The position numbers and the translations under genes were made by a program. Of a DNA stretch of 64,000 nucleotides, positions 1 to 8,977 are shown one piece after another (within the stretch, counting starts at the first letter, position 1; each line of letters opens with the position of its first letter). The stretch lies in contig CANMPL010000002.1 of assembly GCA_947499715.1 (NCBI GenBank), forward strand, positions 186,001-250,000, in the 5' to 3' direction. This DNA is from an uncultured Paracoccaceae bacterium (GTDB taxonomy: Bacteria; Pseudomonadota; Alphaproteobacteria; Rhodobacterales; Rhodobacteraceae). The notes under the pieces are model-generated. The model saw only the letters and a program-made list of their open reading frames with translations. It did no database searches and was not told the DNA's origin.

Positions 1-1341
1 CTGGGCAAGTTTCTGCCTGATGTGGACCGCCCGAATGAAGGCGTGTTTGCATGGGAAGAGGATAAGGATTGGCTGGCGCTGCGCTATGACCTGACGGCGC
101 CGCTTGCGCGGGTCTATGCGCAATTTCGCAATGATCTGCCGACGCCCTATCGCCGCTACGCGATGGGACCGGTCTGGCGCAACGAAAAGCCGGGACCGGG
201 GCGGTTTCGGCAGTTTTATCAATGCGATGCGGATACGGTTGGTTCCGGTTCAGTGGCCGCTGATGCCGAGATTTGCGCGATGTTGTCGGATACGCTGGAG
301 GCCGTCGGCATCCCGCGCGGCGATTATGTGATCCGGGTCAATAACCGCAAGGTGCTGAACGGTGTGCTGGAGAATGTTTTTGGGCGCTTCGAGCCGGAAG
401 ATGCCGTCGATGCTGAAATGGCGGAGGTTTTTGACAGAGCCATGAGCGAAAATATCTTACGCACGGCGGACAAGTTCGACAAAGTTGGTGTCAATGGCGT
501 GCGGGAGCTTCTTACCACCGGAAGACTGGATGCTTCTGGGGCCTTTATCGAGGGCTTAGGACTGAATTCAGATCAAGCCGATGTCGTGATTGCCTTTTTG
601 ACAGCTAAGGATGGTGACAACTCTCAAACATTGGAGAATTTGAGAGCATCTGTTGGAAACTCGAAGATTGGGGCTGAGGGTGTAGACGAACTTGAGGCAA
701 TTGAAACTTTGCTCTCTGCTCAAGGTTACGGCTCGGACCGCATCACAATTGACCCCTCCGTCGTGCGCGGGCTCGGCTATTACACTGGGCCGGTCTATGA
801 GGCTGAGCTGACCTTTGAAGTGACCGACGAAAAGGGGCGTCCGCGCAACTTTGGCTCGGTCGCTGGTGGCGGACGGTATGATGATCTGGTCAAGCGGTTC
901 ACCGGGCAGGCGGTGCCTGCGACGGGGGTGTCCATTGGTGTGGACAGGCTCTTGGCCGCGCTGCACGCCAAGGGGCGGTTGGATACAGGCTCAGTCGGGC
1001 CGGTGGTCGTGACGGTGATGGATCGCGACCGGATGGCGGATTACCAAGGCATGGTTGCGGAGCTGCGTAACGCAGGCATCCGGGCAGAGGTTTATCTGGG
1101 CAACCCCAAGAACTTTGGCAATCAGTTGAAATATGCGGACAAGCGTAACAGCCCCGTCGCGGTGATCGCGGGCGGGGATGAGTTTGACGCCGGTGTTGTG
1201 CAGATCAAGGACCTCGTGCTGGGGGCGCAGATCGCCCAAAGTGCCAGCGCAGAAGAATGGAAGGACCGTCCGCAGCAGTTTGAAGTGTCGCGCGACGCGT
1301 TGGTCGCGAAAGTGCGCGAGATTTTGGCGGGGCAGGGCTGA
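1..1341 (+). CDS. hisS: Histidyl-tRNA synthetase, 5' end cut by window edge
   Basis: Charges tRNA-His with histidine in the cytoplasm. The reading frame is already open at base 1 ([11 protein letters not shown]...), so the true start lies upstream; the GTG at 22 is only an internal codon. Class II synthetase motif 2 is seen as [20 protein letters not shown] near the visible N-terminus, and motif 3 as GGGRYDDLV followed by GVSIGVDRL in the C-terminal half, with an anticodon-binding domain after it. The gene ends with TGATG shared with hisZ, so hisS, hisZ and hisG are very probably one translationally coupled operon, linking tRNA charging with histidine biosynthesis. Confidence 0.97.
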   Translation: MGKFLPDVDRPNEGVFAWEEDKDWLALRYDLTAPLARVYAQFRNDLPTPYRRYAMGPVWRNEKPGPGRFRQFYQCDADTVGSGSVAADAEICAMLSDTLEAVGIPRGDYVIRVNNRKVLNGVLENVFGRFEPEDAVDAEMAEVFDRAMSENILRTADKFDKVGVNGVRELLTTGRLDASGAFIEGLGLNSDQADVVIAFLTAKDGDNSQTLENLRASVGNSKIGAEGVDELEAIETLLSAQGYGSDRITIDPSVVRGLGYYTGPVYEAELTFEVTDEKGRPRNFGSVAGGGRYDDLVKRFTGQAVPATGVSIGVDRLLAALHAKGRLDTGSVGPVVVTVMDRDRMADYQGMVAELRNAGIRAEVYLGNPKNFGNQLKYADKRNSPVAVIAGGDEFDAGVVQIKDLVLGAQIAQSASAEEWKDRPQQFEVSRDALVAKVREILAGQG

Positions 1342-2420
1342 TGCAACCGCTTGAGATTGCGGCAGAGGCGGCCCGCCTGCGGGCGCTGTTCGAGGCTGAG
1401 GGCGCTACAGCGGTGGACGCCGATATTCTGCTGTCGGCAGAGACGTTGCTGGACCTTTATGGAGAGGACATCCGGGCGCGGGCCTATCTGACAACGGATC
1501 CGTTTGGCGGAGAGATGGTCTTGCGACCAGACTTTACCGTGCCTGTCGTCGAGCAGCACATGCGGTCCCATGCCGATCCCGCACGCTATACCTATGCGGG
1601 CAAGGTGTTCCGCAAGCAAGAGGACGTCCCCGAGCGGGCACATGAATATGCTCAAGTCGGGTTCGAGGTGTTTGATGGCCGCGATCCAGCGGGCGCGGAT
1701 GCGGCCGTGTTCGCCGCGATTTCAAAGGCTTTGGATGGTCTGGATGTGACACCGGTGACGGGTGATATCGGGATCCTGATGGCTGCGGTGCAGGGGTTGA
1801 AGACGTCACAGACGCGCAAGGCAGCGCTGATGCGGCACCTGTGGCGGCCACGCAAGTTTCGATCTTTGCTGGACCGGTTTGGCGGCCGCACGCCGCCATC
1901 GCCCACGCGCACGGCGCTTTTGGCGCAAGAGGATCCCTTGGCCGATGTGGGGCAGGTCGTTGGCTTGCGGTCACGGGCGGAGATCGCCACACGGATCGCG
2001 GCCCTGCGCGAAGATGCGGCGACGCCGCCGATTTCAGGCGAGGAAATGGCGCTGATCGACGCCATTTTGGGCCTGCGGGAAACCGCGCCGAATGTGTTGA
2101 GCGCGCTGCGCGATATCGCGGTGGATTTGCCGGCGATCGGGACGGCCGTGCAGGCGATGGCAGCAAGGCTGTTGGCGCTGGATGCGCGTGGCATCGCGGT
2201 GGACGCGCTGGCGTTTGAGGGCAGCTATGGCCGCACCAGCCTTGAATATTACGACGGGTTCGTCTTTGGATTTTCGGCTAATGCCGCCGACATGCCCAGC
2301 GTCGCCACAGGCGGGCGCTATGACGCGCTGACGGCCCGGCTGGGCGATGGTCGCGCGGTGCCAGCGGTGGGCGGCGTGATCCGGCCCGATCTGGTGCTGG
2401 CCTTGCGGGGGGATGCGTGA
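1341..2420 (+). CDS. hisZ: ATP phosphoribosyltransferase regulatory subunit
   Basis: HisZ is a HisS-like protein without aminoacylation activity that forms a complex with short-form HisG and is needed for the first step of histidine synthesis. The protein keeps class II synthetase-type motifs: DPFGGEMVLRPDFTVPV, YAGKVFRKQ and a late GGRYDALTARLG. At 359 residues it is of normal length. The ATG overlaps the hisS stop codon by one base and the stop overlaps the next ATG by one base, which fits coupled translation. HisZ is expected whenever HisG is the short form, as here. Confidence 0.95.
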   Translation: MQPLEIAAEAARLRALFEAEGATAVDADILLSAETLLDLYGEDIRARAYLTTDPFGGEMVLRPDFTVPVVEQHMRSHADPARYTYAGKVFRKQEDVPERAHEYAQVGFEVFDGRDPAGADAAVFAAISKALDGLDVTPVTGDIGILMAAVQGLKTSQTRKAALMRHLWRPRKFRSLLDRFGGRTPPSPTRTALLAQEDPLADVGQVVGLRSRAEIATRIAALREDAATPPISGEEMALIDAILGLRETAPNVLSALRDIAVDLPAIGTAVQAMAARLLALDARGIAVDALAFEGSYGRTSLEYYDGFVFGFSANAADMPSVATGGRYDALTARLGDGRAVPAVGGVIRPDLVLALRGDA

Positions 2421-3109
2421 TGCTGAAGCTGGGTGTGCCGTCCAAGGGGCGGCTGATGGACAAGACGTTTGACTGGTTCGGGCAGCGCGGCGTAACCCTG
2501 CGCAAATCCGGGTCTGACCGGGAATATGCCGGTGCCGTGGACGGGATCGACGGGGTTGAGCTGGTGCTGTTGTCGGCGGGGGAGGTCCCGCGCGAGCTTG
2601 CGGCGGGGCGGATCCAGCTGGGTGTCACCGGGTCCGATCTTGTGCGCGAAAAGCTGAGCGCCTGGGACAGTCAGGTGCAGGAAGTCGCACCTATGGGGTT
2701 TGGCGGTGCGGATCTGATTATCGCGGTGCCGCAGACTTGGGTCGACGTGGACACACTGGATGATCTGGACGCGGCGGCGGCGGCGTTTCGGGCCGCCCAC
2801 GGGCACCGCCTGCGGATCGCGACGAAGTATCACCGTTTGGTGCGCGAGTTCCTAAAAGCCGAAGGCGTCGCCGATTATCAGCTGGTAGACAGCCAAGGCG
2901 CCACTGAAGGCACGGTCAAGAATGAGACCGCAGAGGCGATTGCGGACATCACCTCGACCGGGGAAACACTGCGTGCAAATGGGTTGAAGATCTTAGGCGA
3001 CAGACCGATCCATGCGAGCCAAGCGACGCTGTTTCGCGGGCGGCGTGCGGGCTGGAGCAATGCGCAACGCGCGACGTTCAAGGCGTTGCAGGCCAAGCTG
3101 GGCGTGTGA
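2420..3109 (+). CDS. hisG: ATP phosphoribosyltransferase catalytic subunit, short form
   Basis: Catalyses the first committed step of histidine biosynthesis, joining ATP and PRPP. At 229 residues it is the short form that lacks the C-terminal regulatory domain and depends on HisZ, encoded just upstream. Seen in sequence: N-terminal LGVPSKGRLMD, the QLGVTGSDLV segment, and DSQGATEGTVKNETAEAI near residues 158-176, which fits the PRPP-binding region of the family. The ATG at 2420 is chosen over an in-frame GTG three bases earlier because it repeats the TGATG junction found between hisS and hisZ. Confidence 0.95.
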   Translation: MLKLGVPSKGRLMDKTFDWFGQRGVTLRKSGSDREYAGAVDGIDGVELVLLSAGEVPRELAAGRIQLGVTGSDLVREKLSAWDSQVQEVAPMGFGGADLIIAVPQTWVDVDTLDDLDAAAAAFRAAHGHRLRIATKYHRLVREFLKAEGVADYQLVDSQGATEGTVKNETAEAIADITSTGETLRANGLKILGDRPIHASQATLFRGRRAGWSNAQRATFKALQAKLGV

Positions 3110-3269
3110 CGCGCCTTGCGCGGGCGCGGCGATGCGCCTAGGCTGAGGATCTGTCCAGTAGATGATCGCCCTGCCGCGTCCCATGGCAGGCAACCCTGAT
3201 TTCCTGAACATCGCAAGACCTTGTCCGTCCGCCATTTCGGCGGTCAGCAAGCCAATGGGAGGATCCGTC

Positions 3270-3404
3270 ATGGGTAAAGGCAACAACAAAAAAGGCAAAG
3301 AAGCCAAGAAGCCGAAACAGGAAAAGCCGAAGGTGTCTGCCACGGCCAATAGCCTGTCGTCAGCCAAAGGTGGTGTGACGATTGGCGGCAAAAAGACCCG
3401 CTAG
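3270..3404 (+). CDS. Small lysine-rich protein, unknown function
   Basis: A 44-residue protein, MGKGNNKKGKEAKKPKQEKP at the start, ending GGVTIGGKKTR. It is strongly basic and low-complexity, with no membrane segment or metal motif. A longer frame opens at 3162, but the ATG at 3270 follows a good GGGAGGA ribosome-binding site at 3257-3263, so this start is preferred. Such short basic proteins could bind nucleic acid, but nothing in the sequence proves it. Its stop overlaps by four bases the stop of the convergent DUF1489 gene. Confidence 0.6.
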   Translation: MGKGNNKKGKEAKKPKQEKPKVSATANSLSSAKGGVTIGGKKTR

Positions 3405-3832
3405 CGCACACCGATGGCGGCGAGCGCCTTGGAGAGTTCCGGCGGCAATGCCTCTTCATTCTGGCGGCTCTCGGGGAGGTCCGCTGGGGCGTCGTCAACG
3501 GGCAAATAGCGCCAGCCCTGGAACGGGCGTTTAGGGGTGGCCGCGACACGGATCAGGCCGGGTTTTGATACGATGGCGCAGCGGCGGATGCCGTCCTCGC
3601 CGATGTATTCGTCAAGACGGATGACCGGTTGGCGGCACAGGATGACGCCTTTGATCACCCAGAAGATGGAGCCGCCGTTGAGGATCTCTTCGCCGCGTTT
3701 GGGCCACATGCGGGTGACGTGGCGCGGGTAGCCATCAGGCGTCTGCGCGCGCTTGGTTGATTGCCACGCGTTCAGGCCGGCGACGTCATCGGTGCCGACA
3801 GAGAGTTTCAAGAGGTGGACGGATTTGGCCAT
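3401..3832 (-). CDS. DUF1489 family protein
   Basis: A 143-residue soluble protein that I recognise as the alphaproteobacterial DUF1489 family (MAKSVHLLKLSVGTDDVAGL at the N-terminus). The function of the family is not known to me. The frame runs 18 codons further upstream, but the ATG at 3832 gives the usual family N-terminus. It is transcribed divergently from nrdJ, with about 190 bases between them that hold NrdR-like boxes. It has conserved-looking aromatic and basic patches (RHVTRMWPKRGEEIL, GGSIFWVIKG) but no catalytic motif I can name. Confidence 0.8.
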   Translation of the reverse strand: MAKSVHLLKLSVGTDDVAGLNAWQSTKRAQTPDGYPRHVTRMWPKRGEEILNGGSIFWVIKGVILCRQPVIRLDEYIGEDGIRRCAIVSKPGLIRVAATPKRPFQGWRYLPVDDAPADLPESRQNEEALPPELSKALAAIGVR

Positions 3833-3884
3833 AGCTTTCGATGGCAGAGATTCGACCGTGATACAAGTGCGACAATTCGTGTTC

Positions 3885-3931
3885 ATACCTTATATTGCGG
3901 TTGATTGGAGTCTGCTGACTACATATAGTGT
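3885..3931 (+). promoter_or_regulatory. Two NrdR-like boxes upstream of nrdJ
   Basis: The 16-mer at 3916-3931 (TGACTACATATAGTGT) matches 13 of 16 positions of the NrdR box acaCwAtATaTwGtgt. A weaker copy at 3885-3900 (ATACCTTATATTGCGG) matches about 11 of 16. Their starts are 31 bases apart, three helical turns, the kind of spacing seen for paired NrdR sites. They lie 95-141 bases before the nrdJ start codon. NrdR is the ATP/dATP-sensing repressor of ribonucleotide reductase genes. The strong box is convincing; the second is weaker. Confidence 0.7.
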
Positions 3932-4025
3932 AATTCCGCGTCGAGACGTCAGCCGTTCTCATATCGCCCGACTCACCTTATGATGCAGGCCTTGCCTGCC
4001 ATGCTTAGCCCGGAAAGCCATCGCT

Positions 4026-6305
4026 ATGACCCGTTTTGCCGCCCCGATTGCCGAACAAATCTGGGATATGAAATACCGCTTTAAAGAGGCGGATGGCACC
4101 CCGATTGATGAAACGGTCGAGGCGACATGGACCCGGATTGCGGGGGCCTTGGCTGCGGTCGAGAAGAACCCGAAGAAATGGGAAAAGACGTTTTATAGCG
4201 CCTTGGAAGATTTCAAGTATTTGCCTGCGGGCCGGATCACGGCGGGTGCTGGCACGGCGCGTCAGGTGACGTTGTTCAACTGCTTTGTCATGGGCACGGT
4301 GCCCGACAGCATGGGCGGCATTTTCGACATGCTGAAAGAGGCCGCACTGACCATGCAGCAGGGGGGCGGGATCGGTTATGATTTCTCGACCATCCGGCCA
4401 AAAGGCGCGGCTGTGCATGGTGTGGCGGCGGACGCCAGCGGCCCGTTGTCGTTCATGGATGTCTGGGACGCGATGTGCCGCACGATTATGTCGGCAGGCT
4501 CGCGCCGGGGCGCGATGATGGCCACGATGCGCTGCGATCACCCGGATGTTGAGGATTTTATCACCGCCAAATCCGACCCCGCGCGGTTGCGGATGTTCAA
4601 TATGTCGGTGTTGATTACCGATCCGTTCATGGAAGCGGTAAAGGCGGACGGCCCGTGGGATCTGGTGTTCAAGGATCAGGTTTACCGCACTGTGCAGGCC
4701 CGCGCGCTGTGGGATGCGATCATGCAATCCACATATGATTACGCCGAACCGGGTGTGATTTTCATCGACCGGATCAATAAGGCCAACAACCTGAGCTATT
4801 GCGAGACGATTGCGGCGACAAACCCGTGCGGCGAACAGCCTTTGCCGCCCTATGGCGCGTGTTTGCTGGGGTCGATCAACCTGGCGCGGCTGGTGGCAGA
4901 CCCGTTTGGCGATGCGGCCAAGCTGGACAATGACGCGCTGACCGAATTGGTCAGCACCGCCGTGCGGATGATGGATAATGTCGTTGATGCCTCGCAGTTT
5001 CCATTGGAGGAACAGCGCAAAGAGGCACAGGCCAAGCGCCGGATTGGCCTTGGGGTCACCGGGTTGGCGGATGCTTTGCTGATGCTGGGGCTGCGTTACG
5101 GGTCAGAAGAGGCCGCAGCACAGACCGACCAATGGATGCACGCGATTGCAAGGGCGGCCTACTTGGCAAGCGTCGAATTGGCCAAGGAAAAGGGCGCGTT
5201 CCCGCTGTTTGACGCAGAAAAATTCCTCGCGTCGGGCGCAATGCAGGACATGGATGAGGATGTCCGTGAGGCCATTCGTCAAAATGGCATACGAAATGCG
5301 CTTTTGACGTCGATCGCGCCAACTGGGACGATCAGCCTTTATGCAGGTAACGTCAGCTCTGGGATTGAGCCGGTGTTTGCCTATGCCTACACCCGAAAGG
5401 TCTTGCAGAAAGACGGCACACGGACCGAGGAAGAGGTCGTGGATTATGCCGTGCAGATGTGGCGTGACCTGAAGGGTGACGCTGCATTGCCCGACTATTT
5501 TGTGAATGCCCAGACGCTGGCGCCGCTCGATCACGTGCGGATGCAGGCGGCAGCGCAAAAGTGGATCGACAGCAGCATTTCCAAGACGATCAACTGCCCC
5601 GAAGATATCAGCTTTGATGATTTCAAAGAGGTCTACATGGCCGCCTGGGATCAGGGTTGTAAGGGCTGCACGACGTACCGGCCCAATGATGTGACCGGGT
5701 CAGTGTTGAGCGTGTCGGAGGAAAAGACACCTGATGAAGCGCCGCAAACGGTGCAGTTTGATGGCGACGGGGCCGAAGTTGTCTATATGTCCGAGCCGCT
5801 GGATCGGCCACAGGAATTGGATGGGGCGACATACAAGCTCAAGTGGCCGGATTCTGAACACGCGATCTATATCACGGTGAATGATCTGGTGATCGCCGGG
5901 CATCGGCGTCCGTTCGAGGTGTTTATCAACTCCAAGAACATGGAGCACTTTGCCTGGACAGTGGCGCTGACGCGGATGATTTCGGCCGTGTTTCGGCGCG
6001 GCGGCGATGTGTCCTTTGTCGTGGAAGAGCTTAAGGCAGTGTTTGATCCACGCGGTGGTGCATGGATGCAGGGCAAATACGTGCCGTCGATCCTCGCGGC
6101 CATTGGGGGCGTGATTGAAAAGCACATGATCGCGATTGGCTTTCTTGAGGGCGAGGGGATGGGGCTGAAAACTGATCCACAGTCCAACGTGCAAGCGCTC
6201 GGCAAGCCGCGTGGGAAGGCCTGTTCGTCCTGCGGAAACTACGATTTGCGCATGGTCGAGGGCTGCATGACTTGCGGGTCCTGCGGGTATTCAAAATGCG
6301 GGTAA
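4026..6305 (+). CDS. nrdJ: Adenosylcobalamin-dependent (class II) ribonucleotide reductase
   Basis: Reduces ribonucleotides to deoxyribonucleotides using coenzyme B12, with or without oxygen. Catalytic elements are visible: the NPCGE motif at residues 266-270, with Cys268 the likely thiyl-radical cysteine; Cys86 (FNCFVMG) and Cys279 (GACLLGSINL, eleven residues after Cys268) as the likely redox pair; and APTGTISLYAG in the substrate phosphate region. The C-terminus carries four CxxC-like cysteines (CSSCGNYD... CMTCGSCG), a redox or zinc tail. At 759 residues it is a single-chain enzyme. No cobalamin riboswitch was seen upstream; NrdR-like boxes were. Confidence 0.96.
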   Translation: MTRFAAPIAEQIWDMKYRFKEADGTPIDETVEATWTRIAGALAAVEKNPKKWEKTFYSALEDFKYLPAGRITAGAGTARQVTLFNCFVMGTVPDSMGGIFDMLKEAALTMQQGGGIGYDFSTIRPKGAAVHGVAADASGPLSFMDVWDAMCRTIMSAGSRRGAMMATMRCDHPDVEDFITAKSDPARLRMFNMSVLITDPFMEAVKADGPWDLVFKDQVYRTVQARALWDAIMQSTYDYAEPGVIFIDRINKANNLSYCETIAATNPCGEQPLPPYGACLLGSINLARLVADPFGDAAKLDNDALTELVSTAVRMMDNVVDASQFPLEEQRKEAQAKRRIGLGVTGLADALLMLGLRYGSEEAAAQTDQWMHAIARAAYLASVELAKEKGAFPLFDAEKFLASGAMQDMDEDVREAIRQNGIRNALLTSIAPTGTISLYAGNVSSGIEPVFAYAYTRKVLQKDGTRTEEEVVDYAVQMWRDLKGDAALPDYFVNAQTLAPLDHVRMQAAAQKWIDSSISKTINCPEDISFDDFKEVYMAAWDQGCKGCTTYRPNDVTGSVLSVSEEKTPDEAPQTVQFDGDGAEVVYMSEPLDRPQELDGATYKLKWPDSEHAIYITVNDLVIAGHRRPFEVFINSKNMEHFAWTVALTRMISAVFRRGGDVSFVVEELKAVFDPRGGAWMQGKYVPSILAAIGGVIEKHMIAIGFLEGEGMGLKTDPQSNVQALGKPRGKACSSCGNYDLRMVEGCMTCGSCGYSKCG

Positions 6306-6323
6306 ACTGACAAGGGGGGTGCG

Positions 6324-6950
6324 ATGTATCAGGTTGAAAAGCCGATTGAATCGGTCAGTGAGCTAGAAAGTTTGCTGCAACCGATGCACCCCAGTCAGAC
6401 CAACAAGATGATTGACCATGTTGACGCGCATATTGCCGCGTGGCTGGAGCGGACGACGTTTGTGAGCATCGCCAGCAGTGACGGGCGCGGCAATCTGGAT
6501 GTGTCACCAAAGGGCGATCCGGCGGGGTTCATCAAGGTGCTGGACCCCGGCACGATTGCGATCCCTGACCGGATTGGCAATCAGCGGATGGATACGTTTC
6601 GCAACGTGTTGCAGCACCCGCATGTCGGGCTGATGTGCGTGGTGCCCATGCGCAAAGAGGTCGTGCGAATCAATGGCCGGGCAGAGATTGCCCGCGATGA
6701 TGCGCTGCTGGATCTGACGGTGGTGAATGGGCACAGGCCCGATCTGGTGCTGCTGGTGCGCGTGGAAGAGGCGTTCTTTCACTGCGGCAAGGCGATGATC
6801 CGATCCGCGATGTGGCAGCCTGAAAAGTGGGGGTCCATCGCGGGGTTGCCGACCTATGCCGAGGCTTTGAAGGATCACGGGGCGATGGAGACGCCGCTTG
6901 AGGATATCGAAGCGCGGATGGCCTATAACGAAACGGACCGTTTGTATTGA
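6324..6950 (+). CDS. Pyridoxamine 5'-phosphate oxidase-fold family protein
   Basis: A 208-residue protein of the split-barrel flavin-binding (PPOX) fold. Recognisable parts are FVSIASSDGRGNLDVSPKGD, PDRIGNQRMDTFRNVLQHPH and GLMCVVP, which fit the subgroup annotated as MSMEG_1061-like PPOX proteins. Members bind FMN, F420 or haem and their substrates are mostly unknown, so no specific reaction is claimed. It starts 18 bases after nrdJ and is followed at once by a strong terminator, so it is probably the last gene of the nrdJ transcript. Confidence 0.85.
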   Translation: MYQVEKPIESVSELESLLQPMHPSQTNKMIDHVDAHIAAWLERTTFVSIASSDGRGNLDVSPKGDPAGFIKVLDPGTIAIPDRIGNQRMDTFRNVLQHPHVGLMCVVPMRKEVVRINGRAEIARDDALLDLTVVNGHRPDLVLLVRVEEAFFHCGKAMIRSAMWQPEKWGSIAGLPTYAEALKDHGAMETPLEDIEARMAYNETDRLY

Positions 6951-6951
6951 A

Positions 6952-6977
6952 AAAGCCCCGCGCGTTGGCGGGGCTTT
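6952..6977. terminator. Bidirectional intrinsic terminator
   Basis: Perfect ten-base stem AAAGCCCCGC / GCGGGGCTTT with a six-base loop, placed between the convergent PPOX gene and the ABC ATPase gene. A and T tracts at the two ends suit both strands. Confidence 0.9.
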
Positions 6978-6998
6978 GTCGTTGCGGTGTCGCGGGTC

Positions 6999-7778
6999 TT
7001 AGACGGTGCCGCCCAAGGACCCTTCCAGCGTCGCAAGTTCCTGACCACCGGCCATGAGGTCTTGCAGCTCTTCTGGGGTAATCTCACCCTTCAACGCGGT
7101 GCCAAGGGTCTTGCCCCGGTTCAACACGGTGAAACGGTCGCCCACGGCCATGGCGTGGCGGACGTTGTGGGTGATGAAGACCACGGCGACGCCCTGTTTG
7201 CGGACCTTGTCGATGGTGGCCAGCACGTTGGAGGTTTGGCGCACACCAAGGGCAGAGGTGGGTTCATCCAGGATGAGCACCTTGGCCCCGAAATGCACCG
7301 CACGCGCGATGGCGACGGTTTGACGCTCACCCCCTGACAGGGTGCCCACGGCCTGATCGGGACCGCGCAAGTTGATGCCCATCTTCTTCATCTCGGCCAT
7401 TGTCACCTCATCTGCCTTTTTGGCGTCGAGGAAGTTGATGCCCGCGATTTTCTTGACGGGTTCGTTGCCCATGAAGAAGTTCCGCGCCACCGACATGAGC
7501 GGGATCATTGCAAGGTGCTGGTGCACCGTGGCAATGCCCGCTGCCATCGCGTCGCGCGGGTCAGCAAAGTTCATCGGCTTGCCTTCGAACAGGATCTCGC
7601 CCGACGTCGGCTGGTGGACACCTGACATGGTCTTGATGAAGGTGGATTTACCCGCGCCATTGTCACCCAATAGGCAGTGACATTCACCGGGGGTCACATC
7701 GACCGAAACACCTGCCAGCGCGATCACGCTGCCGAAATGCTTTTCGATGTTTTTCATCTGGATCAATGGTTCGGTCAT
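6999..7778 (-). CDS. Sugar (probably inositol) ABC transporter, ATP-binding subunit
   Basis: Powers import of a sugar-type substrate. Walker A is GDNGAGKST at residues 38-46, the signature LSGGE at 147-151 and Walker B VLILDEPTS from residue 167. At 259 residues it has a single ABC domain, like FrcA-type subunits, not the double domain of RbsA. It follows the permease gene by one base and the binding-protein gene lies first in the operon. The substrate is inferred to be an inositol because the genes sit against the iol regulator and share its operator region; fructose- or ribose-type sugars cannot be excluded. Confidence 0.9.
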   Translation of the reverse strand: MTEPLIQMKNIEKHFGSVIALAGVSVDVTPGECHCLLGDNGAGKSTFIKTMSGVHQPTSGEILFEGKPMNFADPRDAMAAGIATVHQHLAMIPLMSVARNFFMGNEPVKKIAGINFLDAKKADEVTMAEMKKMGINLRGPDQAVGTLSGGERQTVAIARAVHFGAKVLILDEPTSALGVRQTSNVLATIDKVRKQGVAVVFITHNVRHAMAVGDRFTVLNRGKTLGTALKGEITPEELQDLMAGGQELATLEGSLGGTV

Positions 7779-7779
7779 A

Positions 7780-8892
7780 TCAACGCTCCCCCGTGATGAC
7801 GCGGCGAATATAGGTGTTCAGGATCACGGCACCCAAAAGGATCAGCCCCAAGAACACCCGGAAAAGTGAGCTTTCGACGCCCGCGAAGAACAGGCCTTGC
7901 TGCACGACGCCAAAGATCAGCGCCCCAAGTGCCGCCCCAAGGACAGACCCGTAGCCGCCAGTGAGAAGCGCGCCGCCGATAACCACGGCAATGATCGCCT
8001 CAAATTCCTTGAGCAGGCCGCGGTCCGCACCGGCAGAGCCGAATTCCATGACCTGACAGATGGCAAAGATCGTGGCGCAGAAGGCGGTGAACATGAACAT
8101 CGAAACCTTGACCATGTTGACCGGCACACCAGAATTGCGCGCGCTTTCAGCGTCGCCACCGGCCGCGAAGATCCAATTGCCAAAGCGGGTTTTGGTCAGC
8201 AGGATATGGCCAAAGACGATCAGGATCACTGCCCAGACCATCATCATCGGGATGCCGTCCACGACGGGTTCGCCCATGCGGTTGCCACGTTCAAAGACAC
8301 CGATAATGCCCGCATCACCAAGCCACTGAAAGATCGGCTGGCCAATCTTGCCGCCGAAAATCGGCGCGAGCCAGTCGCCCTCGGCTGCGTCACGAATGCC
8401 GCCGATGATGGTTTTGCTTTCCAGCGTTTGCGGGATGTAGATGGTGAACCCGCGCAGGATGAAGAGAAAGGCGAGGGTCACGATGAAGGATGGAAGACCT
8501 GTGCGAATGACGATATAGCCGTTGAGCGCACCAATCGCGAGGCAAAGCGCGAAGGTGATGATGATGGCGATCCACATGGGCCAAGCGAGGACCACGCCGA
8601 AGACGGCGATCATCATGCCCGCAAAGCCGATCATTGAACCGACGGAAAGGTCAAATTCGCCCGCGATCATCAAGAGGCAGGCGCCGACTGCGATAATCAT
8701 GAATTGGGCCGAAACAATGCCCCAGTTCATCACGCCCTGGGCGGCGAACATGCCGCTGTCAAAAGCAAACAAAAGAAAGAATGTGAAAACGGCGATATTG
8801 CCGACGATGCCGCCCAATTCGGGCCGAATGAGTGATTGTCTGAAGCGCGAAATCTCTTTGACGCGTTCGTCTTTCTGATCGGTCACAGCCAT
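7780..8892 (-). CDS. Sugar (probably inositol) ABC transporter permease
   Basis: A 370-residue inner-membrane protein of the RbsC/FrcC permease family, with many hydrophobic helices and the family segments GEFDLSVGSM, IRTGLPSFIVTLAFLFILRG and GGALLTGGYGSVLGAALGAL. It forms the transmembrane channel for the ABC system encoded here. It lies between the binding-protein gene and the ATPase gene in the same operon. A hairpin with a U-tract separates it from the binding-protein gene, which would lower its expression relative to that protein. Confidence 0.92.
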   Translation of the reverse strand: MAVTDQKDERVKEISRFRQSLIRPELGGIVGNIAVFTFFLLFAFDSGMFAAQGVMNWGIVSAQFMIIAVGACLLMIAGEFDLSVGSMIGFAGMMIAVFGVVLAWPMWIAIIITFALCLAIGALNGYIVIRTGLPSFIVTLAFLFILRGFTIYIPQTLESKTIIGGIRDAAEGDWLAPIFGGKIGQPIFQWLGDAGIIGVFERGNRMGEPVVDGIPMMMVWAVILIVFGHILLTKTRFGNWIFAAGGDAESARNSGVPVNMVKVSMFMFTAFCATIFAICQVMEFGSAGADRGLLKEFEAIIAVVIGGALLTGGYGSVLGAALGALIFGVVQQGLFFAGVESSLFRVFLGLILLGAVILNTYIRRVITGER

Positions 8893-8924
8893 GGTGTCCC
8901 CCGGTGTTAATGTGGCTTGCCAAT

Positions 8925-8957
8925 AAAAAAGCGGACCCCGGCGGGGCCAGGGTCCGC
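8925..8957 (-). terminator. Intercistronic hairpin / partial terminator
   Basis: On the minus strand GCGGACCC pairs with GGGTCCGC (8931-8938 with 8950-8957) and is followed by six T residues. It lies between the periplasmic binding-protein gene and the permease gene, where such partial terminators commonly set a high binding-protein to permease ratio. Confidence 0.8.
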
Positions 8958-8977
8958 CTATGATCTAAAAGTTCAAC

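Noticed and set aside
324-1655. Long minus-strand frames inside hisS and hisZ (for example 1122-1655)
   Set aside because: They lie fully opposite well-conserved genes, have no ribosome-binding site and no recognisable domain. They are shadows of high-GC coding DNA.
3833-4025. Cobalamin riboswitch before nrdJ
   Set aside because: No B12-box-like conserved core was seen in this short region; the NrdR-like boxes explain the visible signal better.
7897-8637. 246-codon plus-strand frame opposite the ABC permease
   Set aside because: The product is His/Asp/Arg-rich with no domain, as expected for the antisense of a membrane protein gene.
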